Source: Clostridium_AM tanneri | GTDB lineage: Bacteria > Bacillota > Clostridia > Clostridiales > Clostridiaceae | Direction of reading: 5' to 3' | Assembly (NCBI RefSeq): GCF_033659955.1 | Contig: NZ_JARUJP010000005.1 | Coordinates: 1-64,000 of the forward strand | Length of the DNA stretch: 64,000 nucleotides | In this document: positions 1 through 6,590 of the stretch, in pieces | How the letters are laid out: each line of letters opens with the position of its first letter | Position numbering within the stretch: the stretch's first letter is position 1 | Notes under the pieces: model-generated | The model's input: the letters and a program-made list of their open reading frames with translations, nothing else | Database searches by the model: none | What the model was told of the DNA's origin: nothing | Translations under genes and position numbers: made by a program

Positions 1-1
1 T

Positions 2-337
2 ACACTAAAGTCTGGAAAAGGTACCAGCAGACCTGGTCCTATGGCAGCTCACGAAGTTTCTGACAGAATAATTCAAGAAATTAGAGACTATCTTAAAAAA
101 GTAAATGGAAGACTATGCGACGAAAAGTATGAATATTTCGATAAGGTTAAACCAGGAAAGAAAAAGGTAGTAATCTTAAAACAGGTTGCAGGTCAAGGAG
201 CTATGTATGATACAGGATTGTTTGGCAGAGAACCAGGTGGATTCTCAGGCTGTAGATCTATTATAGATATGGGAAATGTACCTATGATAGTAAGTCCAAA
301 CGAGTATAGAGATGGAGCATTAAGAGCTATGCACTAA
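2..337 (+). CDS. prdD: PrdD, proline reductase cluster protein (5' end cut off by the window)
   Basis: The frame is open from base 2 to the stop at 335-337, so this is the C-terminal about 111 residues of a longer protein and the ATG at 41 is internal. The visible part contains GTSRPGPMAAHEVSDRIIQ followed by GGFSGCRSIIDMGNVPMIVS, features I associate with PrdD/PrdA-type proteins of clostridial D-proline reductase clusters. PrdD is related to part of the PrdA proprotein; its exact role in proline reduction is not settled. It sits 23 bases before prdE and is followed by prdF, the usual prdD-prdE-prdF order. No selenocysteine codon is expected here, because the selenoprotein PrdB would lie upstream of the window. 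Family assignment is good from context; the N-terminus cannot be judged. Confidence 0.8.
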   Translation, partial: TLKSGKGTSRPGPMAAHEVSDRIIQEIRDYLKKVNGRLCDEKYEYFDKVKPGKKKVVILKQVAGQGAMYDTGLFGREPGGFSGCRSIIDMGNVPMIVSPNEYRDGALRAMH

Positions 338-360
338 GCTATGAATCAGAGGTGATTAAT

Positions 361-831
361 GTGGGAATTGGGCCGTCTACAAAGGAAACTACCCTGCATC
401 ATTTTAGAGATCCTCTTCTTAATGTGGTATCTAATGATGGAGATGTAGACCTTTTAGGAATTATAGTATCAGGAACTCCTCAAGAAAATGAAGACAAGGT
501 GTTTTCAGCTCAAAGGGCTGCAGCTTGGATAGAAGCTATGAGAGCTGATGGAGCAATAGTATCTATTGATGGCTGGGGAAATAGTAATATAGACTTTGCT
601 ACTGCCCTAGAGGAAATAGGAAAAAGGGGAATTCCAGTAGTAGGAATGAGCTTTGTTGGGACACAAGCACAATTTGTAGTTACTAACCAATATATGGACA
701 CCATAGTTGATTTTAACAAGTCGATAGAGGGAATTGAGACTGAGGTTGTAGGAGAAAATAACGTAGTGGAACTAGATGCTAAAAAAGCTTTAGCTTTCTT
801 AAAATTAAAAATGAGAAAAAGGGAGGACTAA
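361..831 (+). CDS. prdE: PrdE, proline reductase cluster protein
   Basis: A protein of about 156 residues beginning VGIGPSTKETTLHHFRDPLL, with the core IVSGTPQENEDKVFSAQRAA and a glycine-rich stretch around GIPVVGMSFVG. This matches the PrdE family of D-proline reductase clusters, which resembles part of the PrdA proprotein. Its biochemical role is not firmly known; a part in assembly or activity of the reductase is an inference. Two GTG codons (352, 361) could start it. I prefer 361 because AGAGGTG at 348-354 lies six bases ahead of it and would overlap the earlier one. It follows prdD by 23 bases and precedes prdF by 3 bases, so the three are almost certainly co-transcribed. Confidence 0.82.
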   Translation: MGIGPSTKETTLHHFRDPLLNVVSNDGDVDLLGIIVSGTPQENEDKVFSAQRAAAWIEAMRADGAIVSIDGWGNSNIDFATALEEIGKRGIPVVGMSFVGTQAQFVVTNQYMDTIVDFNKSIEGIETEVVGENNVVELDAKKALAFLKLKMRKRED

Positions 832-834
832 AAA

Positions 835-1842
835 ATGAAAAGTTCAAAAACAATATTTGCGATTGATTCACATACAATGGGAGAGCCAACAAGAATAGTA
901 GTGGGAGGAGTTCCAAATATTCCAGGAAAAACTATGCCTGAGAAGAAGGCTTACTTAGAAGAAAATTTAGACTGGGTAAGAACAGCTATAATGCTTGAGC
1001 CAAGAGGACACAATGATATGTTCGGTTCAATAATAACTCAGCCAACTACAGATGAAGCTGACTTAGGAATAATATTCATGGACGGCGGCGGATACTTAAA
1101 TATGTGTGGTCATGGTTCAATAGGAGCAGCGACTGTAGCAGTGGAAACAGGAATGGTACCAGTAACAGAGCCTGTAACAAATCTTACATTAGAAGCACCA
1201 GCAGGACTTGTAAAAGCTAGTGTAAAGGTTGAAGATGGAAAGGCAAAGGAAGTTTCCATAATAAACGTACCAGCTTTCTTATATAAGAGAGATGTAGAAG
1301 TAGATGTACCTAACGTAGGAAAAGTAACAATGGATATATCCTTTGGAGGAAGCTTCTTCGCAATAGTTAAGGCAGAAAAGTTAGGAATAGATATATCACC
1401 AGCAAATGCTCAAAAGATAATAGAACTAGGAATGGACGTTATAAAGGCTGTAAATGAGCAAGTTGAAATACAACATCCAACACTTCCACATATAAAGACA
1501 GTAGACTTATGTGAGATTTATGGACCAGCTAAGAGCGAAGATGCAACAATGCAAAACGCAGTTGTATTTGGTCAAGGACAATTAGACAGATCGCCATGTG
1601 GAACAGGAACAAGTGCTAAAATAGCTACTTTATACGCAAAAGGCGAACTAAAGATGAACGAAGACTTTATATATGAAAGTATAATACAAACAAAATTCAA
1701 AGGAAGAGTACTTGAAGAAACTAAAGTTGGAGATTTTGATGCAATAATTCCTGAAATAACAGGAGCAGCATATATAACAGGACACAATCAATTCTTTATA
1801 GATCCTGAAGATCCTGTTAAACATGGATTTATACTAAAGTAA
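835..1842 (+). CDS. prdF: Proline racemase PrdF
   Basis: Interconverts L- and D-proline without a cofactor, supplying D-proline to the reductase in Stickland fermentation. The 335-residue protein shows the two catalytic cysteines of the racemase/epimerase family: Cys91 in MCGHGSIGAA and Cys255 in DRSPCGTGTSAK. The start SSKTIFAIDSHTMGEPTRIV is typical, and length equals that of characterised proline racemases. The sister enzymes 4-hydroxyproline epimerase and trans-3-hydroxyproline dehydratase share the fold; the two intact cysteines exclude the dehydratase, which has a threonine at the second site, and the prd neighbours favour proline. The ATG has a strong GGGAGG site at its back and lies 3 bases after prdE. 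A soluble cytoplasmic enzyme. Confidence 0.93.
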   Translation: MKSSKTIFAIDSHTMGEPTRIVVGGVPNIPGKTMPEKKAYLEENLDWVRTAIMLEPRGHNDMFGSIITQPTTDEADLGIIFMDGGGYLNMCGHGSIGAATVAVETGMVPVTEPVTNLTLEAPAGLVKASVKVEDGKAKEVSIINVPAFLYKRDVEVDVPNVGKVTMDISFGGSFFAIVKAEKLGIDISPANAQKIIELGMDVIKAVNEQVEIQHPTLPHIKTVDLCEIYGPAKSEDATMQNAVVFGQGQLDRSPCGTGTSAKIATLYAKGELKMNEDFIYESIIQTKFKGRVLEETKVGDFDAIIPEITGAAYITGHNQFFIDPEDPVKHGFILK

Positions 1843-1952
1843 TTACCTTAAACTGGCCTATTGATTACAGTTTAATATCATGATATATTATTAACAAAGA
1901 TTTAATAAAAAATTAAAAAAATTTAAACAAAAGGCAAAAGGGAGGATATACA

Positions 1953-2828
1953 ATGGTAAAGATAGTATTTGGATTACTTCTACTTTTAGTAGCATACTTT
2001 GCATTTGTGTTTTTTACGGATTATGCAAAGGCCGCAAAAGAAGGAAGACTAGAAAAGTCAAACTTTTTAGCACTTGGCGCAGTAGGATTTGTTACAAATT
2101 TCCTTGATACTCTAGGAATAGGAAGCTTTGCTCCAACAACAGCTTTGTTAAAGTTTTTTAAGCTTTCAGAGGATAGAACAATACCAGGAACTCTTAATGC
2201 TTCCTGTACTATACCAGTTGCGATTGAAGCACTTATATTTATAACAGTTATAAAGGTTGATCCAGTAACATTGTTCTCAATGCTTGCGGCAGCAACAGTA
2301 GGTGCTGTAGTGGGAGCTGGAATTGTATCTAAACTTGATGAGAAGAAAATACAGCTTGGAATGGGAATTGCATTACTTTTAGTTGCTTTAACAATGCTTG
2401 CACAACAATTAAACTTAATGCCTCCAGGTGGAGATGCTATAGGACTTACAGGTGGAAAACTTGTAATAGCAGTAGTTGCTAACTTTATCCTAGGAGCGCT
2501 TATGACACTAGGAATAGGACTATATGCTCCATGTATGGCACTTGTATTCGCACTTGGAATGAGCCCTAAGATTGCGTTCCCTATAATGATGGGTTCTTGT
2601 GCATTCTTAATGCCAGCAGCATCAGCTAAGTTCGTTAAAGAAGGAGCTTATGATAGAAAAGCTTCTATGGCAATAACTATATTTGGTACTATAGGAGTTT
2701 TCATAGCTGCATATATAGTTAAAGAGCTACCTTTAAATGTATTAAAGTGGTTAGTAATAGTAGTTATCATCTATACTTCAACAATGATGTTTAAATCAGC
2801 TAACAAAGCTAAACAGGCTGCAGCATAA
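1953..2828 (+). CDS. TSUP (TauE/SafE) family membrane permease
   Basis: A 291-residue integral membrane protein with about eight hydrophobic helices and two repeated halves, each holding a TLGIG-type motif (FLDTLGIGSFAPTTALLKFF near 50 and LMTLGIGLYAPCMALVFALG near 180). That duplicated motif is the mark of the TSUP family, whose members move sulfite, sulfoacetate, taurine or other small organic anions. It follows prdF by 110 bases, is read in the same direction, and ends at a strong terminator, so it may be transcribed with the prd genes. A role in moving a substrate or product of proline fermentation is an inference; the substrate cannot be read from the sequence. GGGAGG lies seven bases before the ATG. 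Confidence 0.85.
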   Translation: MVKIVFGLLLLLVAYFAFVFFTDYAKAAKEGRLEKSNFLALGAVGFVTNFLDTLGIGSFAPTTALLKFFKLSEDRTIPGTLNASCTIPVAIEALIFITVIKVDPVTLFSMLAAATVGAVVGAGIVSKLDEKKIQLGMGIALLLVALTMLAQQLNLMPPGGDAIGLTGGKLVIAVVANFILGALMTLGIGLYAPCMALVFALGMSPKIAFPIMMGSCAFLMPAASAKFVKEGAYDRKASMAITIFGTIGVFIAAYIVKELPLNVLKWLVIVVIIYTSTMMFKSANKAKQAAA

Positions 2829-2837
2829 TAAATAATT

Positions 2838-2879
2838 AAGATACCTCTGTAATTTAAAATTGCAGGGGTATCTTTTTTA
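2838..2879 (+). terminator. Rho-independent terminator after the prd/TSUP genes
   Basis: Inverted repeat AAGATACCTCTG / CAGGGGTATCTT (12 pairs with one G-U) around an AT-rich loop, followed by a T-run. It ends the transcript of the TSUP gene. Confidence 0.88.
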
Positions 2880-2983
2880 TTAAAATTTAACCTCTTTAAC
2901 TATAACGTACTATAGTTGGTCTTATGTGGACAGAATAAAAGCCCTTTCAGTGGAAAAACTAATTTTAGAAAGGGGAGATGAAA

Positions 2984-3118
2984 ATGACTGATAGAATACA
3001 TCATAAAGCAAGTAATAGAGAAAATAAAAGAAATGATATGAATAGACCTTCAGGAAATAAAAAGAATACTAAGAATCCTCCAAAGTTTGAGAACTTTGAT
3101 GGAAAACCAATATACTAA
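2984..3118 (+). CDS. Small hydrophilic protein, 44 residues, unknown
   Basis: An ATG seven bases behind AGGGGAG opens a 44-codon frame rich in Asn, Lys and Arg, beginning MTDRIHHKASNREN and ending PPKFENFDGKPIY. There is no cysteine, no hydrophobic segment and no fold I recognise. It is the first of three such frames in a row, each with its own ribosome site, between the terminator after the TSUP gene and the hairpins at 3394-3470. Size, basic charge and lack of hydrophobic residues recall minor small acid-soluble spore proteins, but I see no motif that proves this. A loose forespore-type -10 (GGACAGAAT, 2928-2936) lies upstream. Confidence 0.5.
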   Translation: MTDRIHHKASNRENKRNDMNRPSGNKKNTKNPPKFENFDGKPIY

Positions 3119-3131
3119 AGGAAGTGGGAAT

Positions 3132-3245
3132 ATGAGTACTGGAAAGAAATCAGATATAAATGCTCAAGGTGTAAATATAGGTTCAAAACGAACACAAAGT
3201 AGCAACAGTCAGCAAAAAGATGAAAAAAGACAAAGAAAGGGGTAA
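3132..3245 (+). CDS. Small Lys/Gln/Ser-rich protein, 37 residues, unknown
   Basis: ATG at 3132 behind AAGGAAGTGG opens 37 codons starting MSTGKKSDINAQG and ending in the basic tail KDEKRQRKG. The composition is strongly polar (Lys, Gln, Ser, Asn), with no predicted membrane segment, and it starts 13 bases after the previous small gene. It is probably disordered on its own. No family recognised. The support for it being real is the ribosome site and its place in a tight row of three like-sized frames; a chance frame cannot be excluded. Confidence 0.42.
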   Translation: MSTGKKSDINAQGVNIGSKRTQSSNSQQKDEKRQRKG

Positions 3246-3251
3246 GCTATA

Positions 3252-3386
3252 GTGAATAAACAAGAAGGAATGGATATACAGCATGCTTTTAAAACTAAAA
3301 ACAATAAGCCTGGCTCAAAGGCTGTAGGACCACAAGAAGCTAAAGCTATAAGAACGGGAAAACAAATAGTGAAATCCTATGACTAG
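3252..3386 (+). CDS. Small protein, 44 residues, unknown
   Basis: GTG at 3252 behind AAAGGGG opens 44 codons beginning MNKQEGMDIQHAFKTKNNKPG and ending RTGKQIVKSYD. It follows the previous small gene by six bases and is itself followed by two hairpins. Basic and polar like its neighbours, but with a more protein-like pattern of alternating hydrophobic residues (MDIQHAF, AKAIRTGKQIV). I do not recognise a family. With the two genes before it, it forms what looks like a three-gene transcript of tiny proteins. Confidence 0.48.
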   Translation: MNKQEGMDIQHAFKTKNNKPGSKAVGPQEAKAIRTGKQIVKSYD

Positions 3387-3393
3387 TTTATAA

Positions 3394-3420
3394 CTATAAA
3401 TAGAAATTATCTATTTATAG
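3394..3420 (+). repeat. Perfect 11-bp hairpin after the small genes
   Basis: CTATAAATAGA (3394-3404) and TCTATTTATAG (3410-3420) are exact inverted repeats with a 5-base loop. There is no T-run after it, so it may be a stabilising 3' hairpin or a processing site ahead of the terminator that follows. Confidence 0.6.
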
Positions 3421-3434
3421 ATTTAAAATATAAG

Positions 3435-3470
3435 AATAAAATCCACATTAAGTGTGGGTTTTATTTTTAT
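3435..3470 (+). terminator. Rho-independent terminator of the small-gene cluster
   Basis: AATAAAATCCACA and TGTGGGTTTTATT pair around a 5-base loop, with further T residues behind. Confidence 0.85.
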
Positions 3471-3513
3471 ACAAAGTTTTACCAATCAGTGTAAACAAAT
3501 AACTTTTTAATAA

Positions 3514-3522
3514 TGATATAAT
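3514..3522 (+). promoter_or_regulatory. Extended -10 promoter for the glycosylase gene
   Basis: TGATATAAT is an extended -10 element (TGn plus TATAAT) 36 bases before the start of the DNA glycosylase gene. No good -35 is visible at the usual distance, which fits an extended -10 promoter. Confidence 0.5.
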
Positions 3523-3557
3523 TTAGATAAATGTCTAACGGTAAGGAGATATAGCTA

Positions 3558-4169
3558 ATGAAAAAGTTGGATAGAGACTTCTACAACAGAGATACAGGGA
3601 TTGTAGCAAAAGAACTTCTAGGAAAAATATTAGTTCATGAATTTAATGGACAGAGGATTTCTGGTAAAATTGTTGAAACAGAAGCTTATTTGGGAGTCAC
3701 CGACAAAGCAGCTCACTCTTATGGAGGGAGGAAAACACCTAGGGTTGAGGTCATGTATGGGAAACCAGGAGTTTCTTATGTTTTTATAATATATGGTATG
3801 TATTATTGTTTTAATGTGGTTACTAGAGAAGAGGGAACTCCTCAAGCAGTTTTAGTAAGAGGTTTAGAACCATTAGAGGGTATCGAGCTAATGGCGGAAA
3901 ATAGGTTTAAAAAATCTTATGATGAGCTTACTAAAACCCAGATAAAAAACTTAACTAATGGTCCAGGAAAGCTATGCAACGCCCTATTAATAAATAAGGA
4001 GCAAAATGGAGAGGATTTATGTGGCAGCAGGTTGTATATAGAAGAGGGAGAAAAAGAAGATTTCAGTATAGTAACTTCAAAACGTATTGGAATAGATTAT
4101 GCAGAGGAAGCAAAGGATTTTCCTTTAAGATTTTATGTACAAGATAATAAATATGTATCAGTAAAGTAA
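3558..4169 (+). CDS. DNA-3-methyladenine glycosylase, AAG/MPG family
   Basis: Removes alkylated and deaminated purines (3-methyladenine, hypoxanthine) as the first step of base excision repair. The 203-residue protein has the family core: IVETEAYLG with the catalytic glutamate near residue 42, then DKAAHSYGGRKTPRVEVMYG, the intercalation segment VSYVFIIYGMYYCFNVV, and TNGPGKLCNAL in the C-terminal half. Length agrees with the bacterial MPG family (about 200). It starts behind AAGGAG, has its own promoter-like element, and is followed 20 bases later by a GIY-YIG protein gene, another DNA-acting protein, so the two may be one transcript. Confidence 0.92.
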   Translation: MKKLDRDFYNRDTGIVAKELLGKILVHEFNGQRISGKIVETEAYLGVTDKAAHSYGGRKTPRVEVMYGKPGVSYVFIIYGMYYCFNVVTREEGTPQAVLVRGLEPLEGIELMAENRFKKSYDELTKTQIKNLTNGPGKLCNALLINKEQNGEDLCGSRLYIEEGEKEDFSIVTSKRIGIDYAEEAKDFPLRFYVQDNKYVSVK

Positions 4170-4189
4170 TTCTATTAGGGGATGGGAAG

Positions 4190-4468
4190 ATGAATTATGT
4201 CTATATTTTAAAGTGCAGTGATGGAACACTATATACAGGATATACAAAGGATTTAGAGAAAAGGTTAAAGGTACATAATGCTGGAAGAGGGGCTAGATAT
4301 ACAAGGGCTAGATTACCTGTTGAATTAGTGTATTATGAGGAATATGAAACAAAGTGTGAAGCTATGAGAAGAGAATATGCTATAAAACAGTTAACAAGGA
4401 AAGAAAAAATTCAACTAATTTGCAAGAATTTTTCACAAGTGGATAACAAAATACATATTATACAGTAA
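4190..4468 (+). CDS. GIY-YIG domain protein, UPF0213 family
   Basis: A 92-residue single-domain GIY-YIG nuclease-fold protein: YVYILKCSDGTLYTGYTKDL carries the paired tyrosines and glycine, the conserved arginine lies in KRLKVHNAGRGARYTRAR, and the glutamate in VYYEEYETKCEAMRREYAIK. This short form (YazA/YhbQ type) is widespread; a structure-specific nuclease role is suspected, while the cellular target is uncertain. It sits 20 bases after the glycosylase gene and 23 bases before the next start, in the same direction. Start ATG has GGGGATGGGA before it. Confidence 0.88.
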   Translation: MNYVYILKCSDGTLYTGYTKDLEKRLKVHNAGRGARYTRARLPVELVYYEEYETKCEAMRREYAIKQLTRKEKIQLICKNFSQVDNKIHIIQ

Positions 4469-4491
4469 AGCAATTTTAGGAGTGAGGCTTA

Positions 4492-5559
4492 TTGTTATAT
4501 GCACTAATTCTTGCAGGAGGCAAAGGAACAAGATTGTATCCTCTTTCCAGGTCTAAAAATCCAAAACAGTTTTTGAAAATTATAAATAATAAAAGCTTCT
4601 TAAGAAATACAGTAGATAGAATAAAGCCTTTAGTTAACAAAGAAAATATTTATGTAGTGACTAATGAAGAGTATATAGATAGGATATATGAGGAGTTGCC
4701 AGATATATCTAAAAACAATATATTTGCAGAGCCAGAGAATAAAGAAACCGCTACCTGTATAGGTCTCTCAGCTATGAAGCTGTTAAAGAAGGATGCTAAT
4801 GCAACTATGATTATTTTGCCCTCAGATCATTATATAGAGAATGAGAGAGCATTTTTAAATACAATTTCCCAAGGAAAAGATATTGCGGAAAGAAGACGAG
4901 GACTTGTAACTATAGGAGTTGAACCTACGAGACCAGAAACTGGCTATGGATATATAGAAATGGGAGAAAGGATTAATGGAGATATCGCAAGTTATAAAAT
5001 AGAAAGATTTTTAGAAAAACCTAATTTTGAAGTAGCTAAGGATCTTGTTCTTAAAGGAACTTATCTATGGAACAGTGGAATGTTTATATGGAGAGCAGAT
5101 ACTTACTTAAGAGAAATGCAAAAATATTTGCCTAAGATGTACAAGAGTATGCTTGCTATATATAATGACTTGGATACAGATAGAGAAGCGGAAACTATCA
5201 AAGAACAATATGAGTTAATAGATGGAATTTCTGTGGATTTTGGAATTATGCAAAAGACTAGAAAGGCATATGTAATTAAGTGTGAGTTTCTATGGGATGA
5301 TATAGGGACGTTTACTGCATTAGGAAGGTTTTTGAAAGATTTCGAAGGTAATAATGTAACAGGAAGTACCTTTTTAGAGTCTAGTGAACGCTGCACTGTA
5401 TTTGGAAAAGATAAATTGATTATAGCATTCGGAGTAAAAGACTTGATAATAGTAGAGGCAGGGGATGTTATACTTGTTATGGATAAAAATAAGGACCAGG
5501 AAATAAAGTACCTTGTAGATCTGTTAAAAAGCCAAGATAATATGGAAAAGTATTTATGA
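4492..5559 (+). CDS. Mannose-1-phosphate guanylyltransferase
   Basis: Makes GDP-mannose from mannose-1-phosphate and GTP for polysaccharide or glycoprotein synthesis. The 355-residue protein starts at TTG (behind AGGAGTGAGG) with ALILAGGKGTRLYPLSRS, the nucleotidyltransferase signature, followed by KNPKQF, which is typical of the mannose-1-phosphate subfamily. PSDHYI and FLEKPNFEVAKD are also family motifs, and the C-terminal half is a left-handed beta-helix-like tail. It lacks the isomerase domain of bifunctional enzymes, so mannose-6-phosphate isomerase must come from elsewhere. No other sugar-nucleotide gene is adjacent, so its polymer is unknown. A terminator follows at once. Confidence 0.88.
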   Translation: MLYALILAGGKGTRLYPLSRSKNPKQFLKIINNKSFLRNTVDRIKPLVNKENIYVVTNEEYIDRIYEELPDISKNNIFAEPENKETATCIGLSAMKLLKKDANATMIILPSDHYIENERAFLNTISQGKDIAERRRGLVTIGVEPTRPETGYGYIEMGERINGDIASYKIERFLEKPNFEVAKDLVLKGTYLWNSGMFIWRADTYLREMQKYLPKMYKSMLAIYNDLDTDREAETIKEQYELIDGISVDFGIMQKTRKAYVIKCEFLWDDIGTFTALGRFLKDFEGNNVTGSTFLESSERCTVFGKDKLIIAFGVKDLIIVEAGDVILVMDKNKDQEIKYLVDLLKSQDNMEKYL

Positions 5560-5568
5560 TTGAATGAG

Positions 5569-5605
5569 AAGGCTGTTAACAAATGATTGTTAGCAGTCTT
5601 TTTGT
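5569..5605 (+). terminator. Rho-independent terminator
   Basis: AAGGCTGTTAACA and TGTTAGCAGTCTTT pair with two G-U pairs, followed by T residues. Ends the glycosylase-to-guanylyltransferase group. Confidence 0.8.
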
Positions 5606-5692
5606 TGATAATAAAGTTTTCCAATATTTAATTTAAATAATATATTTATATATGATAAAATATAAAAAGAGATTTAATAAAGGGGGGATCAA

Positions 5693-6577
5693 ATGACAAG
5701 AGAATTAAAAGCGGATTTAAGCCTGTTATTGATTACAATTATATGGGGAGTAACTTTTCCTATAACTAGTGTAATACTTAAATATGTACCGCCATATTCA
5801 CTAATAGCTTTAAGATATTTATTAGCAGGGTTAATTCTAGCAGCAATATTTTATAAGCGGTTAAAAACTATGAATAAGGAAACTTTAAAAGCAGGACTAT
5901 TAATTGGAACGTCAATATTTGTAGGTACTGCACTGCAAGTAATAGGAATGCTATACACAACACCAAGTAAGTCAGGATTTATCACAGGACTTAATGTTGT
6001 TATAGTACCTTTAGTGCTTGCATTACTATATAAGAAGATACCAGATTTAAAGACTATAATAGGAGTTATATTATCCGTAATTGGTCTTGGTGTCATATCC
6101 ATAAATGGAGATTTAACTATAAATTTTGGAGACTTTCTTACAATATTAGGTGCTGTAGCTTTTGCAGCTCAGATAATACTTGTAGATAAATGTGTTAAGG
6201 ATGCAGATATAATAGCATTAACCTGTATTCAAACCTTAATTGTAGGAATATTAGCACTTATCCCTGCCGGTGCAATTGAAAAATTAGATATAGTATTCAA
6301 TTATGGTTCAGTAGCTTCAATAGTCTTTATGGCTATATTTTGTACAATAATAGCTTACTTAGTTCAAAATAAAATGCAGCCATATACAAGTCCTACCCAT
6401 GCAGCCATAATATTTTTAGCAGAGCCTGTTTTTAGTGCTATATTTTCTACTTTTATTGGGGATAGGCTTACAGGAAAAACTTTAACAGGCTGCGGATTAA
6501 TTTTACTAGGGATGATTGTAATTAACATTAAGACTAACAATGGGGTGAAAGCTGTAGAAATTGAAACTAATGTATAG
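5693..6577 (+). CDS. EamA (DMT superfamily) transporter
   Basis: A 294-residue membrane protein with about ten hydrophobic helices in two EamA repeats: the first near IIWGVTFPITSVILKYVPPY and RYLLAGLILA, the second near FGDFLTILGAVAFAAQIILV. The C-terminal repeat ends with TSPTHAAIIFLAEPVFSAIF, typical of drug/metabolite transporters of the RhaT/YdcZ kind. Such proteins often export amino acids or other metabolites; the substrate cannot be read from sequence. GGGGGG lies before the ATG. It is 13 bases ahead of larC, in the same direction, so it may share a transcript with the lar genes, though I know of no functional tie. Confidence 0.88.
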   Translation: MTRELKADLSLLLITIIWGVTFPITSVILKYVPPYSLIALRYLLAGLILAAIFYKRLKTMNKETLKAGLLIGTSIFVGTALQVIGMLYTTPSKSGFITGLNVVIVPLVLALLYKKIPDLKTIIGVILSVIGLGVISINGDLTINFGDFLTILGAVAFAAQIILVDKCVKDADIIALTCIQTLIVGILALIPAGAIEKLDIVFNYGSVASIVFMAIFCTIIAYLVQNKMQPYTSPTHAAIIFLAEPVFSAIFSTFIGDRLTGKTLTGCGLILLGMIVINIKTNNGVKAVEIETNV

Positions 6578-6590
6578 GAGATAGATATAA

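Noticed and set aside
2..1842. Selenocysteine codon in the prd cluster
   Set aside because: The selenoprotein PrdB would lie upstream of the window; prdD, prdE and prdF as read here have no in-frame TGA.
1850..1873. AAACTG/CAGTTT dyad between prdF and the TSUP gene
   Set aside because: Six-base stem with a 12-base loop and no T-run; too weak for a terminator, and it fits read-through into the TSUP gene.
5103..5624. 173-codon open frame on the minus strand
   Set aside because: It lies opposite the mannose-1-phosphate guanylyltransferase gene, has no ribosome site and no recognisable protein pattern; the plus-strand gene explains the sequence.
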